Below, piece by piece: positions 9,277 to 20,968 of a stretch of DNA of 64,000 nt (positions are counted from its first letter, which is position 1; each line of letters opens with the position of its first letter). The translations under genes were made by a program, and so were the position numbers. Source of the stretch: Cryoendolithus antarcticus (taxonomy: Eukaryota; Ascomycota; Dothideomycetes; Cladosporiales; Cladosporiaceae); assembly GCA_002077065.1 (NCBI GenBank), contig NAJO01000004.1, forward strand, positions 868,001-932,000, written 5' to 3'. A model generated the notes under the pieces. The model was not told the origin of the DNA, did not search any database, and worked only from the letters and a program-made list of their open reading frames with translations.

Positions 9277-12200
9277 CTAGTCATCCTGGCTCGCCCCTCC
9301 AACTCTCTGACACGCTACAATCTCCGCTACAATCCCATTGAACCCGTCCGTGACCTCCCTGCACACCCGATCACGGTTCCACTCCCCTCTCGTCCGCCAC
9401 AACACACCCATCAGACATGCGTAGACCTGCTCCAGCTGCTCTACGCTCAGTCCCGAGCTGCGCTTCACCAGCTCAGCGTGCAGGTTAGCCAAGGTAGGCT
9501 CGTCCAGGATAAACTGCGGTTGCGGAGGCGCAGGCGGCTCGTTGAGCAGACCGTGGATGGCCGACGCTTTTGGCGGTGCGCTTGCAGGTGGAGGCATCTC
9601 TTGGGATGCCTGGCTGAGCTGCGAACCGGAGAAGTGCTCTTCTTGCGTGTCTGGCAATTGGCTCCCTCCACTGGCTGGAGCCAACGTCGAGTAATCTGGA
9701 TGATCCGCACTTCTCGGTGCGCCGTTCGAGAGTTGTGTATTGACGGAGTACGGTCCACTAGACCTGTTACTGCGGTCGCTGGTCTTCTGTCCAGAGGTGG
9801 TAGTCGAAGCGCTATTAGCATACTGCGAGAGCTGCGAATTCTGCGCAAGATGTGTGCGCGCTGACTTCTGCGAGAGCTGAGGCTGCTGTGACAGGTGTTG
9901 ACTGGCTGGGTTGTTTGGATCGGGGTAGCGATGCTGCGGCGGCAAGTAGGAAGCTGGACTGCCCTGGTCGAGCATCTCGCTGTCCTCATGCGGTGGCATG
10001 CGGCTAGGCACAGTGGAGCCATTCGTAGCATGCGAGTGTCCGTTCGTCGTGCTCCAGGCATTGCTGACAGGGCTGGGCCCGGAAAGCCTACTAGGCGTGA
10101 CAGGGAAGAGTTGCCTTGGGCCGGGGATTTCTTGTCCTAGCATAACAGGTCCGGAAGTCTCGGTCGTAGTTTTCGAAGCGCCCTCTGGAGGAACGTTCGG
10201 GATGATCCTGGGTACCTCGGCGCCACCTTGCGCCGCTTCGAAATTCTTGCGTGCCTGCTCTCGTGCCCGCTCTTGCTCTCGCTCATAAACTGCATTGCAA
10301 GCCTCGATGAGTGCAGGGTACTGCTGCTCGATGCTCGCCATATCCACCTCAACGTTCGCAAGCAGCTCATTCGCTCTCAGCGTGCGATCAGCATCGCCAA
10401 TGGTTTTCGCATCCTTGGCTAGACGCTTGATGTCGCCCAGGTAGTCTCTCGGGCGCTTGTAATAACCGTTGCTGAGCCTCTGCTCGATGACAACAGTGTT
10501 GAGGTTGTAGTAGAACTTGCCTGTCTGCGTCTCCCTCAGACCCTGCACGCCCTTCTCGTCCAGCGACTTTTCGAAAGGTCGGTCCATAGCCTGCTGAGCA
10601 CGCTGCTCCTCGTTCAGATCTGTCGTGAGCACCATCGGGTCGTCCTCGTCGTACAGATAGATGATGTGCGAATCATCCACGACTCCCGTCCGGAACTTCT
10701 TCTGCTTCATGCGGATCTGGTCCATGACTGGCTGGATGAGCAACTTCAGCGCATTGAGCGTTTGGCGATCCTTCTTCTTCTGCGCTTTTACATCAGCCTT
10801 GGAAGGCCCGGCCGGTGCAGCCATCTGAGCGACAGGTAGCACATCGAGCTTCCTCTTCTTCCTGCTGTCGCCTGCCGGCAATTGCGCGGGCGAGCGCCGC
10901 ACCATGTCGATGACCTGCTTGAAGAATTCCGTGCGCTCCAGATTGCCCGGCTCGAGAAGCGCATACTGGTTTTTGGGCGAGTAGCCGAAGAGGTCACGAA
11001 CCATGGCTGGATCTGGCTGCGCATTCTGCTCGCGGAGGCTCATGTAACCTAGCAAGAGGACTGGTTCGGTGGGAGCGATGCCGTTCAAGAGGCCCACAAA
11101 CGTGCGCTTGACGTGGTCGCCGAGAGTGTCATACCAGATATCGACATCAGGAATGTATATCACGCTGGGCTTGTGGCGCTTCACCTCCTCGAAGAGCTGG
11201 ATGACGGCAGCTTCAGGGGACTGTAAGGCTTGTCAGTATCATCTTTGTAATTCCAATCGGAAGGATTTGACTCACCCTCGAAGAATCCGACATCAAGGTA
11301 CTCAGACCCATGTTCGACACATGCAGCCCTTCCACCTTGCTCAGCAGCGCTCCGGCTAGCTCCCTCTGGCCCATACCATGATATCCCTTGATCAGAAGTC
11401 TAGGTCTGAACACCCTTGCACCCTCAAATTGCCTCTGCATCATCTCCTTGACAAACCCATACTCATCCTCGCGATCATCGTACAGAGCCTCCTCTAGCGC
11501 AGTAGCCTTCCTCTTTCTCGGTATCGCAGTATCGACAATCTTCGTCAGCTTCTCAAGCGTGGTATTCAGCAGAGGCCGAATATCCTTCTTCAGCGGTACA
11601 GCGCCTGAAGCCGCCGAGCGCTCGGAAGAAGGCACCATCTTATTCACCGAGAGCATGAAGTCTTTCGCCATGACTTTGATAGTGCTCGGATCAATGACGA
11701 GCTTCTTGTCGCTGCTGTAGATCTGCGGATAGGTGCCTTGCACAGCGTTTAATGTCGCTTCAGTGCAGAGCGCACGCAGATCAGCACCTCCGTAGCCCTT
11801 CGTGATCTCAGCAAGGGAGTCCTTGAACTCAGGCTTGAGAGGTGGCTCCCAGCCTTTCGTGTGGATGTCGATTATGGCGCGCCGAGCTGGCTGTGATGGC
11901 AGCGGGAAGTAGAATTCGCGATCGAAGCGGCCTGGACGTCGCAGTGCAGGATCAACAGAGTCTGGTCTGTTGGTGGCACCGATGACGATGACTTGACCTC
12001 TGCCATCCATGCCGTCCATGAGTGCCAGCAGTGTGGCGACAATGGTCGAGTGAATCTGCTCCTGCTTGCTGGAGCGAACAGGCGCCAGGCCATCAATCTC
12101 ATCGAAGAAGATGATGCTAGGCTGGTTCTTGCGAGCCTCCTCGAATAGTAGGCGAAGCTGCTTTTCAGCCTCACCAACCCACTTGCTCAGGACATCAGCG

Positions 12201-14305
12201 CCTTTGCGCATGTAGAATGTGACCTTCTGGCCGTTAGCGCTGACACTGTTTGCGAGTGCGCGTGCGAGTAACGTCTTTCCAGTACCAGGTGGACCGTGGA
12301 ACAGCACACCACGTGGTGGCGTCACGTGGAAGCGCTGGAAGACCTCCGGGTAGAGCAGTGGGAGTGCGACCATCTCCTTGAGGCGATCGACGTGATCGTC
12401 CAGTCCACCCACGGCATCGAAGCTGACATTCGGATCGATACCAAGCGGGTCGACATCAGCAAGTGCCTTCTTGTCCTTCACCTTGCCCATGCTGACCGGA
12501 CCGCCTCCAGGTCCAGTGAGAGGATCGTTGCTGATGCCTTGTGGCACGAAAGGCTTGGGGTATGCTGATGTCGGGGTCATGCCTGAGATGCCGCCCATGT
12601 TAGGAGCAGCACCCTTTGCCATGCCTTCGTCATCGCTGCTGTCCGAATCCGCCCCACCAGCCGCAGCTTGACCACCAAGTCCACCAAAGACAGGCGGCGG
12701 ACCTCCAGCGCCGCCGAACGGCCCATAGGTCGAGAAGAGACTGCGATAGGATGTGCCGGCTCCTCCGCGCCTGTTGCGCTGTGGTGTGGCCGCGTTAGCT
12801 GGCGCTGCGTCCTCTTCATCGGCGAGCGCAAGTTCCGGGCGCCAGACGCGATAGTCAGGTCTCTTATCGCGTCGGCGCAGACTCGGCTCGAATGAGATCT
12901 CATCGTTAGCTATCCTTCGCTTTCTTGGTCGTGTGTTACGGCGTTTGTCTTCCTCGAGATCAGCAGCTTCGTCCGCTACCTCATCAAGATCCAAATCTTC
13001 GTCAGCATCGTCATCCGAGCGACCGCGCTTCGAGCCTTGCGATCGAGCATTCCTAGCGCTGATCCTGCCCGAACGTCTGCCGCCTTGGCTCTCGCTGTTG
13101 CTGCTGCCTGGTCGCGGCCTCGGCTTCGAGATCTCGTCTTCACTAGAGACGTTCTCGTCGTCCGCGACTTCGGCATCGGCGTCAGGCTCGAAGTCACTGC
13201 TCGGCTCGCCAGCAGCCTTCTTGGGGCGCTGTGAGCGGCGGCGAGTGTCCTTCGTGGTCTGCTGTGATGCGGGTGGGCTAGAAGCCTTGCGACGTTGGCG
13301 TAGTGAGCGTCCGCCACGAGCCACTGGCATGTCTTCATCGTCGTCTTCCTGCGACTCTTGTACAATCTCCATAGCGATCTTCTCCTCGTCATTGTCATCA
13401 TTCGCATCTGTGTTCTCCGCGCCAGGCGACGTGCGCTTTACCTCAGCATTCTGCTTATTCGCCTCTTCCTGCAGCTGCGAGAACAACTCCGGACCCAGCT
13501 GTGACTGCGCATCCTCTTGACTCTCCTCCATTATGGCACTGACGTTCTTCTTGATCGGTCCCTTGCCACCTCTCGTAGCTCTTCTTACAGCAGTAGTAGG
13601 CTCAGGCGTCGCGCTCCCAGCGCGTGTTACTTGCGCATGTCTCCCGCTGTCAGTCAATGCAATGAGTGGCGCCTCCTCGTCATGCGAGATGCGGCTGCTC
13701 CTACGCGTGCCCATCGCGCTTGATGTACCGGGTGTCGGCTGGCGCTTAGCCATGCTGATGCTCTTGCCGCCGACTTTCGACCTCGTGGGTCGTCCTCCAC
13801 TCTCCATCTCTGCGAGGGTTTGTCGTGAGAGCCTGAGCTTGACGATCAGGGTCTTCTTCGGTGGTCCAGGACGGAGGACACTGCTCGAGGACACTAGCAC
13901 TGGTCGATCCGGCGTGCTGTCCCGCGTGGAGACAATGTCCTCGTCGCTCGTCTCTTCGTACTTGACGCCCTTCTTCGCAGCACCTCTCACAACCCTGCCA
14001 GTCTTCGGATTCCGTTCGACTGGCCGTGCTTCCTCATCATCTGCAGCAAAGCTGCCTTCACCACTGCTTGTCGCGTCTTGACTGTCACTCTCGATATCGT
14101 CCTGCGAGTCACCGTATGTCTCCTTCCGCTGCCGCTTCGCAGCAGGCTTTCTCGATGACTGATGATCACTCTTGCGCTTCCTATGCGAAGTGTTGCGGTT
14201 GGTGTGCGGACGTGGCGAAGGCTGAGCACCGTAATCGCCGTCGTCCGAATCGGATTTGTTGGGGTCGAAATCCTCGAGCCGACGCTTGTTGCCGCGCCCG
14301 GCCAT
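9277..14305 (-). CDS. YTA7: AAA+ ATPase with bromodomain, histone chaperone (Yta7/Abo1/ATAD2 family)
   Basis: Two exons, 14305-11276 and 11220-9277, with a 55-nt intron (GTGAGT...TTACAG), give 1657 residues. The join makes MSDSSR-SPEAAVIQLFEEVKRHK. Residues 1-560 are acidic/basic and disordered with many SDSDD and RRSQR patches. AAA1 has Walker A GPPGTGKT at about 671 and Walker B IIFFDEID at about 731, followed by ATNRPDSVDPALRRPGRFDREF. The second AAA module (about 966-1080) has a degenerate P-loop (GYHGMGQRE), as in this family. A divergent bromodomain lies at about 1167-1310, followed by a Ser/Gln/Pro-rich linker and a helical C-terminus. These hexameric nuclear ATPases handle histone H3-H4 and adjust nucleosome density at genes and chromatin boundaries. 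Long plus-strand open frames opposite it are compositional shadows. Confidence 0.95.
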
Positions 14306-15687
14306 GAGGGGTCAAGAACGCCTTGTGATTGCACAGCTTGTGACACGTGAACGCACGTGATTGCGTTGTTGATGGATCCAGCAGTGTGGCGATGGAATGT
14401 AATGTGCGTTGACGTGTGTATGCGTCGGGCGCAATCTCGGCTTTGCCTCAGCTTGTGCCGCACTACAGTGACTTTTGTCGTGTACACTGTGACAATTGCG
14501 TAACACCACGCTTCCGATACAGAACCTGTAATTCCAACGTAAAACGTATGACAAGACTGACGATCCTGTGGTAACGCCCGAATGTACGAAAGGAAAGTGG
14601 TGAGGTACGCAATGTGTTGACACAGGCAACAGTGGGCGAATCGGGGGACGTTCGCGCGTGGAGGAGGAAGTGGGTCCAGATATCTTGGAAAGTCACGCTA
14701 AGCCCGAAATGTACACAACACTGCATCTCAATTCTCTACTCCCTAGCGAACGCGATAATAGGAACTACAGCAACATCAACGTACAGCATGCTACAAAGGC
14801 GATGGACCTACCAAACTAGCATCACTGATAGCCAGCAAAGCGCAGATCACATTGGGACGTCCACATATGCCGTTTTCCGTCGTATCGTCCGCATCGTTGG
14901 CGATCAGTATTCGTGTACTCGTCTGATGCTCTCTGGCCAACGCAAGCTACGTTTGGTGCTTGCCCTGTCGCCCATGAGCTTATTCCGACTTCAGGTGTCT
15001 ATCTTTATAGGCACGATCCTACTCCGTGACTAAGCAGTTGCACGTGATCGTCGCCGTTAATCACTTCAAGCCTTACACCCCTCCATGCTATCTCTCGAGA
15101 CCGTACGTGGGTCTTATGCTACTTCACTGCGCGCTTGTAATGCAAGTTCGTGAGAGCGCGCTTACCGAGAGACAATACATGTCGCACCGAGAGCCTTGGG
15201 CAGGGCATGTTCTTCTCCAATGACATGACTCCACGAATCACCGTCGCAGCCAGGTCGATAGCAGCATTAGCCCCGTCGAAGAAATGCAGAGAAGCAGAGG
15301 TATTGTAGAAGATCACGGTCAAGTATTGCTAGTATTACACTCCTGTTGATACACTCTACGTATCTATGTGCGTTTGGCCTTGATCGTGTAGCCAGCTAAG
15401 CATGCGTCCAACCAGCCGAGAGCACCACCATGCCAGCCAGGGCGCCAAACGCCACGCGCTATGCTAATGCTCATGCCCAAAAGAGCAAATCACGCACTCA
15501 ACCGCCCAGCGATAATGCACTGTTCACGCACATCTCATTCCCTTTTGCCTCCCATGGGGATGTATATGCAGAACACAAGCTGCTGCCAATGCCGAAAGCC
15601 GCTGCCGCCGCCGCCACACGAACATCACATCACGTTACGAGGATCTCAACATACCTTTTGCGATTCATTCCAGTCTCTTGATCATTC
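14306..15687. other. Intergenic: YTA7 upstream region
   Basis: About 1.38 kb between the YTA7 start and the AGC1 stop. Stops are frequent in all frames and the open frames found carry no recognisable motif. The YTA7 promoter must lie in the left part. Confidence 0.45.
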
Positions 15688-17935
15688 TCAGTCACTGCTC
15701 TTCGGCCCAGCGCTCGGCGTGAGCACGCTCGGCAACCACCCGCGCCTGGCCGCTTCCCCAACACCACGAGGGCGCCCAAACCCAAGATCAAGGTCGAGGA
15801 TGATCTTGAGCGCATTGCGGCTCCTCAGATATGGCAGCGGCGCAGTAGCCTCCTGCAGCCCAGTCACAGGCTCCAGTGAGCCGCGTGGCCCGATGTCCTT
15901 CTCCGCCGCATGCTCGCCATTCAGTGGCAGCAGACCCTGCAACACCTCGTACCCGGCAAGCGTGAAACCGAACTGCGGCGACGAACGCAGGATACGCGCC
16001 GGTCCTCCCTTGAAGAACGCCGCAAAACCTTCCTCCTTGAAGATCGTGCGTGCGCAGTGGCGGAGGGATGTGTACTGAGTGTCGCCTTTGCGGGCTTCGA
16101 CTTGCAGCCTAGTCTTGATGACGTCGCAAGGCGTGGTGAGGTAGGCGGCAGGCATACCAGCGATGGCGCCAGCAGTGAGGAGCTGCAGAATTCCCAGCTT
16201 CTTCGTGGGCGATTCGCCGAAGTAGTCTTTCTTGAGATGAGCGTAGGTAGGAAAGTAGATCGCCGAGAAGGGCACATCGCGGAGCAAGCAAGCTGATGCG
16301 CCTTTGTAGAGTCCCACAAGACCGAGGTGCCGCACGATCCACATGGCAGAGCGCCTGTTAAACTGCTCGCCCTCTCGTGCTGCAGCCTTCGCAGCCTCAC
16401 CCTGGATCTGAAGGCGAATCTTCACGATCTCGAGTGGGTTTGTGAAGACCACCTGGCAACCTCCTGCAGTACCGCCAGCCATTATCTCAGCCCACAGTGG
16501 AATGTTGCCAGTTGATTTCTCCGTGTATTTGCCGCGGACGAGGTCGTTCATTGTGAGCTTGATGGCTTTCTCGGGCGCTACACCAACCAGCTGTGGGAGC
16601 ACGCCAGAGTACAGCCCGCGGAAGCCTTCGTTGCGGATGACCTTCTGGAAGCAGTCTAAGCTATTCTGATAAAGCTTCGTGCCCACCACTGAGCTGCGCT
16701 GGTTCTGCATGCGCGTCTTCACCAGATCGATAGGGTAGACCATGAATGCTCCGAACGCGCCTGCGATCGAGCCGAGCCCGAAGTGATGTGCGGACACGAG
16801 GAAGTCCTCGTAGAAGGATCTTGACTTGGCGACTGCGTGTTGTGCTGTGTCCGCGATCATCGTTCCGCCTCTTGAACCTAGGCGTCCTGCTGTCGAGTGC
16901 CAGCTTGCATCCAGCACACGCGCAAAGTCTGATATACTCAGGCGGCCGGAGGGCTGATCTAGTGAAGCGAAATGGAAGAGGATATCCGCCTCCATGGGTG
17001 TAAAGAGCGTGAATCGCGTGATTCTCGCCGCCTCGTTCAAGAAGTCCACCCTCGTGATCTTGCCGTCGTCGGACTTGTGAATCGCATTCTTAATGACAAA
17101 CTCCACGAGATCCATCTCCCGGATCACATTCATGAAGGCACGGACGTTAGCGTAGCTTATCTTGCTTCCCGGGCTGATGTTGCAGAGGGTCGAGAGATTC
17201 GAGAGGAGGTGGTCGGAGAGCTTGTGCGATGCGGTCTCGCGGATGATGCGACTGAAGTCTTCAGGCTCTATGTAGCCATCGCCGTTGTTGTCGAAGTGAA
17301 GGAATGCCTGACGCACGCGCTCGCCCTGTAGGCCACGCAGCATCTGCGCGAATTGTGGGTATGTCATCGAGTGTCTGTTCTTCCTGCCACCGAGGTAGAG
17401 CTTCGCCCAGTCGCTGTCCCAGTTGAAGGGCACTGTGCCCTCACCGCGGTTGCGCGCATACGACTCCTTGAAGCTGTTGAAGTCCACCAGACCTGTCGAT
17501 GGGTCGCTGAAGAGGCGGAAGGCGATATCGTACTCGGCATCGGGTTTGGAGAGGAGGTTGGTGAAGACAGACCAGTCGTGGATGTCGACGCGGTTCTTCT
17601 GTGCGCGGTCGGCTACTGAGAAGAGGATGGCGTATTGCTCGCGCTTGATCTTATGCTGGGGTTGAGGTCAGTATGTGAAACTCCCCACAAGTCGATGCAC
17701 CGCCTTCTGCCGTGCCAATGCCGCTTCACTCGCTTCACTGAATTATACTCACATAGTCTTCTCCTTTCGGCGCAATCGCGTCGATGAACTCCTGCTCACC
17801 GAGATAAGGCTCCTCCGACTCATCGTCTTTGATGGCATGCCCATAGAAGTACTCTTTCGTCTGCGCTGACAGATTTGGCTCCTCATCAGTGCCGCCGACG
17901 AGACTCTCCTTCACCTTCCCGGTGATGCTCGCCAT
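15688..17935 (-). CDS. AGC1: Calcium-regulated mitochondrial aspartate/glutamate carrier
   Basis: Two exons, 17935-17753 and 17655-15688, with a 97-nt intron (GTGAGT...CTGACCTCAACCCCAG), give 716 residues. The join yields KGEDYHKIKREQYAILF, the aralar-type N-terminus. The N-terminal half is an EF-hand regulatory region with a canonical loop DNNGDGYIEPEDF at about residue 183. The C-terminal half is a three-repeat mitochondrial carrier with signatures YPIDLVKTRMQ, NPLEIVKIRLQ and TPCDVIKTRLQ. It exchanges matrix aspartate for cytosolic glutamate across the inner membrane and feeds the malate-aspartate shuttle; calcium is sensed from the intermembrane space. After the carrier a Pro/Arg-rich tail of about 75 residues ends in GPKSSD. 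Its 5' side faces the transposon, whose left end is about 450 bp upstream. Confidence 0.95.
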
Positions 17936-18383
17936 GATTGCCAGTCGGTGGCACTGCGTATTGGGGATGTGGTGAGGGTTGACGAGTAATTACAGATGGT
18001 TAGTTAGTTTTGGCTCTTGGGTATATTGAAGAGTGAAGTTCAGTTGCTCAGGTTGGAGTGAAGCAATGGGATCGCCGAGTGAGCTGTCGGCTTGCCCAAA
18101 AGTCCAGGAGACCTCCGTCCACGCGGAAATAAGCTTCGGCTTCTAATTTAGCGGTGGAGCGGAAGAGAACTACCCGGGGCTAAGGGCGGAGAGGAATCCG
18201 CTGATGAAATACAACTGGGCAACACGATCTTGAAGGCCAACGGACCTTTTGAGTGATGATACAGAGCTCTAGAAAAAAGTATATGAAGCTACATCGGTAC
18301 CTGCAAATCCTGAGGCTGAAACCCGCATGCTGTACAGAGTGACTTCCGATCGATCGCAAATGCTGAGTCAGCTGGCTCGGCTA
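17936..18383. other. AGC1 upstream region up to the transposon
   Basis: 448 bases of ordinary base composition between the AGC1 start and the left target-site duplication. It should hold the AGC1 promoter; no coding frame is supported. Confidence 0.5.
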
Positions 18384-18425
18384 ACGCGGGGCACGGGTGC
18401 GTGGGACAAACTAGGGCGTGGGTCT
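18384..18425 (+). repeat. Left terminal inverted repeat
   Basis: The 42-base end matches the reverse complement of the right end at all but about three positions, and the differences are transitions (for example ACGC versus ACGT at the tip). Preceded by the TA duplication at 18382-18383. Confidence 0.9.
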
Positions 18426-18518
18426 GAATTGGGATAACTTGATACATACCAACTTCTACGCGTAATGTCTTAACCAAAACGCGTCCAAAGCAGTCTAAAT
18501 AAAGGTAGCATATTACTT

Positions 18519-20070
18519 GCTATATTAGCTTTCTATTTAGGTCAATACGCTACCCTCTACGCAGCTACGAAGATATATAATATCTCTAAAAATACCTTAT
18601 ACCAAAGAATCAATAGAGCCACTTTAAGAGAGGATTATACACTAACTAACAAGAAGCTTAGTTTCATTAAAGAGGAAGTGATTATCTAGAACATTCTTAA
18701 GCTTAATGCCTAAGGACTATCCCCTACAATTGCTCTAGTTAAACAAATAGTAGACTTAATCTATATAGTAAGAGGTATATAACCTATAGGAGTGAACTAG
18801 CTAAATACCTTTATTAAAAGGACTCTAAGGCTTTAAGTTAAACTTAGAAGGATATATAAGTATTAGAGGAAGCTTTATAAAGATCTATAGATTATTAGAA
18901 GCTAGTTTAAGCTAGTTAAGAACATAATTAACAAGTATAGGATCCTTCTAGAGGATATATATAACTTTAATAAAGCTAGCTTTTAAATAGGCTAGATCTC
19001 TTCTTTAAAGGTTATTATAGATATAGATAGACTAGGAAGGCTAAAGTAGGTAAAGCCTATAAATACTAAATAGGTTACTCTAATTTAAGGAGCCTATATA
19101 GATAGCTCTATAATTCCCCTATTCCTAGGCTTAAAGGGGAAGGAGCTAAATTATGCATAGTTCTACTAAGGCCTACCTTTAACCTAGACATTTATAGTTA
19201 GTATAAATAGCTAGACTATAGATAAGATTAGCCTATAATAGATTAAGTACTTTAAGAAGTATATAAGATAGAAGATAGTTAGGAGCAAAAGGCTTCTTAT
19301 TCTTAATAACTATAGAAGCTATATAATACTAGAGTTTAGGACATTCTATATAGATAATAATATTATTCTTCTCTAGATACCTCCTTATTCTTTATACCTC
19401 TATTAGCTACTAGATATTAGCTATTTTAGTCCTCTTAAGATAGCTTTCTTAAAGTAAAATTAGGACTTAATTAGAAATTATATCTTCTATATTATAAAGA
19501 TAGACTTTATTATAGTCTTTTAGTAAGCCTTCCTTACTTCCTTTACTTAGGCTAATATCTAAGTCGGCTTTAGAGGATCTAGTTTATACCTATTTAATCT
19601 AGAGGCTATCCTCTTATACTTAGATCTAGTGTTTAGGTCTCTAAGTCGGCCCTTATTATAAGATTTATAGTATATAAAGATACTAAGTAATACTATAGAA
19701 GTAGATAAGTAGGCTACTCTTATTAAGTAAAGGCTTAAAAGACACTAAAGTAGCTTACTAACCCCGATCTTTAAAGCTCTATAATAGCTTACTAATGGTG
19801 CTTAGATTATAGCTACTTTAATAGCTCTACTATAGACATAGATTACTATACTTAAAAAGGCAAATAAGGCTATATATATTCGTAGGAAGAGAACTAGGAA
19901 GCTCCTTAAATTAGAGAAGGCTCTCTTAGTTAGTAAAGTGTAGGTAGTAGGTAGTTATAAGGAGGTTAAAGCTAAAGTAGTAGGGGAGATGCTAAGGCTA
20001 AAGAGAAGGTTACTAACCTATAGTAAATGCTACCTATAGGGCTATAATAGAAGATAATATAAGAGTTAGG
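18519..20070 (+). pseudogene. Degenerate Fot1/pogo DDE transposase
   Basis: Reading every third base from 18519 gives a single register through the element that is recognisably a pogo-family transposase despite dozens of in-frame TAG/TAA. Landmarks are an N-terminal helix-turn-helix region ending near ISKNTLYQRINRAT, the catalytic block with LILNNYRSYIILEF and DNNIILL followed by PPYSLYL and LLDISYFSPLK, and a C-terminal remnant of a Cys/His-type motif near 20028. In the parts I translated I saw no frame change and no TGA; stops sit where Gln (CAG/CAA) or Trp (TGG) codons are expected. That is what C-to-T at CpA on both strands produces. The product cannot be functional. Confidence 0.88.
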
Positions 20071-20165
20071 AGTAGGTATCAATATATAATATATATCAAT
20101 CTTAAGTCAATTGAAGTAGTGGTTGTTAAGATATCTAATTAAAAAGGTTGTTAACCTTATGGATT

Positions 20166-20207
20166 AGACCCACGCCCTAGTTTATCCCACGTACCCGTGC
20201 CCCACGT
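20166..20207 (-). repeat. Right terminal inverted repeat
   Basis: Reverse complement of the left end, ending CCCCACGT at 20207 and followed by the TA duplication at 20208-20209. Confidence 0.9.
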
Positions 20208-20275
20208 TAACTTATCTTTCATAAACTTCGTCTTCTTGCATGTAGCCACTCTTCGCAAACGTACTCGCAGCCATC

Positions 20276-20968
20276 ATGTCTGCCATCAGGCCCATGACCC
20301 CTATGGACCTGCTGCGGTTCAATCCATGTAATCTCGATCACCTGACCGAGACCTACAACATCAGCTTCTACCTGGAATATTTCACCAGATGGCCATCATT
20401 GTGTAAAGTTATCGAGTCTTCTACAGGCGAGATCGAAGCATACAGTGCGTCGAGGCAGTCATAAGTTCCATATGATCAAACATGCTGACTCCGATCAGTA
20501 CTGGGCAAACTAGAGGCCTCACCCCATCAGATATCCTCAATCCCGTACGACCCAGCACTTAATCTCTACCGCAAGAAGTTCCCCAACTACCTCGGCTGGC
20601 ACGCCCACATCACCTGCTTGACTGTGTCTCCCGCTGCCAGGCGAAAGGGTTTGGCAACGAAGCTGTCTGAGGCAATTGGAATAGCCGGTGACGAGGCTGA
20701 GGCGTGGTTTGTTGACCTATTTGTGAGGGTTGAAAATGAGGCAGCTATCGGGTTGTATCGAAAGATGGGGTGAGTCTTTTGTATGAGTGTGCTGAAAGTA
20801 TGCTGACTAGAAGATGGTAGGTACTCGATCTATCGACGCATAGTGGACTACTACAGTGACGGCAGCGACGCATACGACATGCGGAAGCCGCTGAAGGGCG
20901 ATAAGCAACGCAAGACGATTCGAGCTAATGGCGAGGCGGTTCGTGTGCAGCCATCGGAAGTATGGTGA
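20276..20968 (+). CDS. NAA20: NatB N-terminal acetyltransferase catalytic subunit
   Basis: Three exons, 20276-20444, 20499-20769 and 20821-20968, give 195 residues, the same length as yeast Nat3 as I recall it. Both introns (54 and 51 nt) have a GCTGACT branch region and GT-AG ends; the joins give EAYILGKLEASP and YRKMGYSIYRRIVDYY. The N-terminus MSAIRPMTPMDLLRFNPCNLD and the block NISFYLEYFTRWPSL are characteristic of Naa20. The acetyl-CoA loop is RRKGLATK (R-x-x-G-x-A) and the C-terminal GNAT strand is VRVENEAAIGLYRKMGY. With its auxiliary subunit it acetylates the N-termini of nascent proteins starting Met-Asp, Met-Glu, Met-Asn or Met-Gln on ribosomes. The ATG is only 68 bp from the end of the transposon. 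Confidence 0.96.

Larger units (their letters stand above)
18384..20207 (+). mobile_element. Fot1/pogo-type DNA transposon, RIP-inactivated, complete end to end
   Basis: An 1824-bp element bounded by TA dinucleotides (18382-18383 and 20208-20209), the target duplication of the Tc1/mariner-pogo superfamily. Ends are inverted repeats of about 42 bp starting ACGYGGGG. The interior is far richer in A+T than the surrounding sequence and dominated by TA, as expected after RIP. It carries one degenerate DDE transposase frame on the plus strand. The terminal repeats escaped most of the damage and remain GC-rich. It lies between divergently transcribed AGC1 and NAA20. Confidence 0.92.

Noticed and set aside
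12933..14081. Long plus-strand open frames opposite the YTA7 N-terminus
   Set aside because: They mirror the Ser/Asp/Arg-rich minus-strand code, have no motif or start context, and overlap a gene that is certain.
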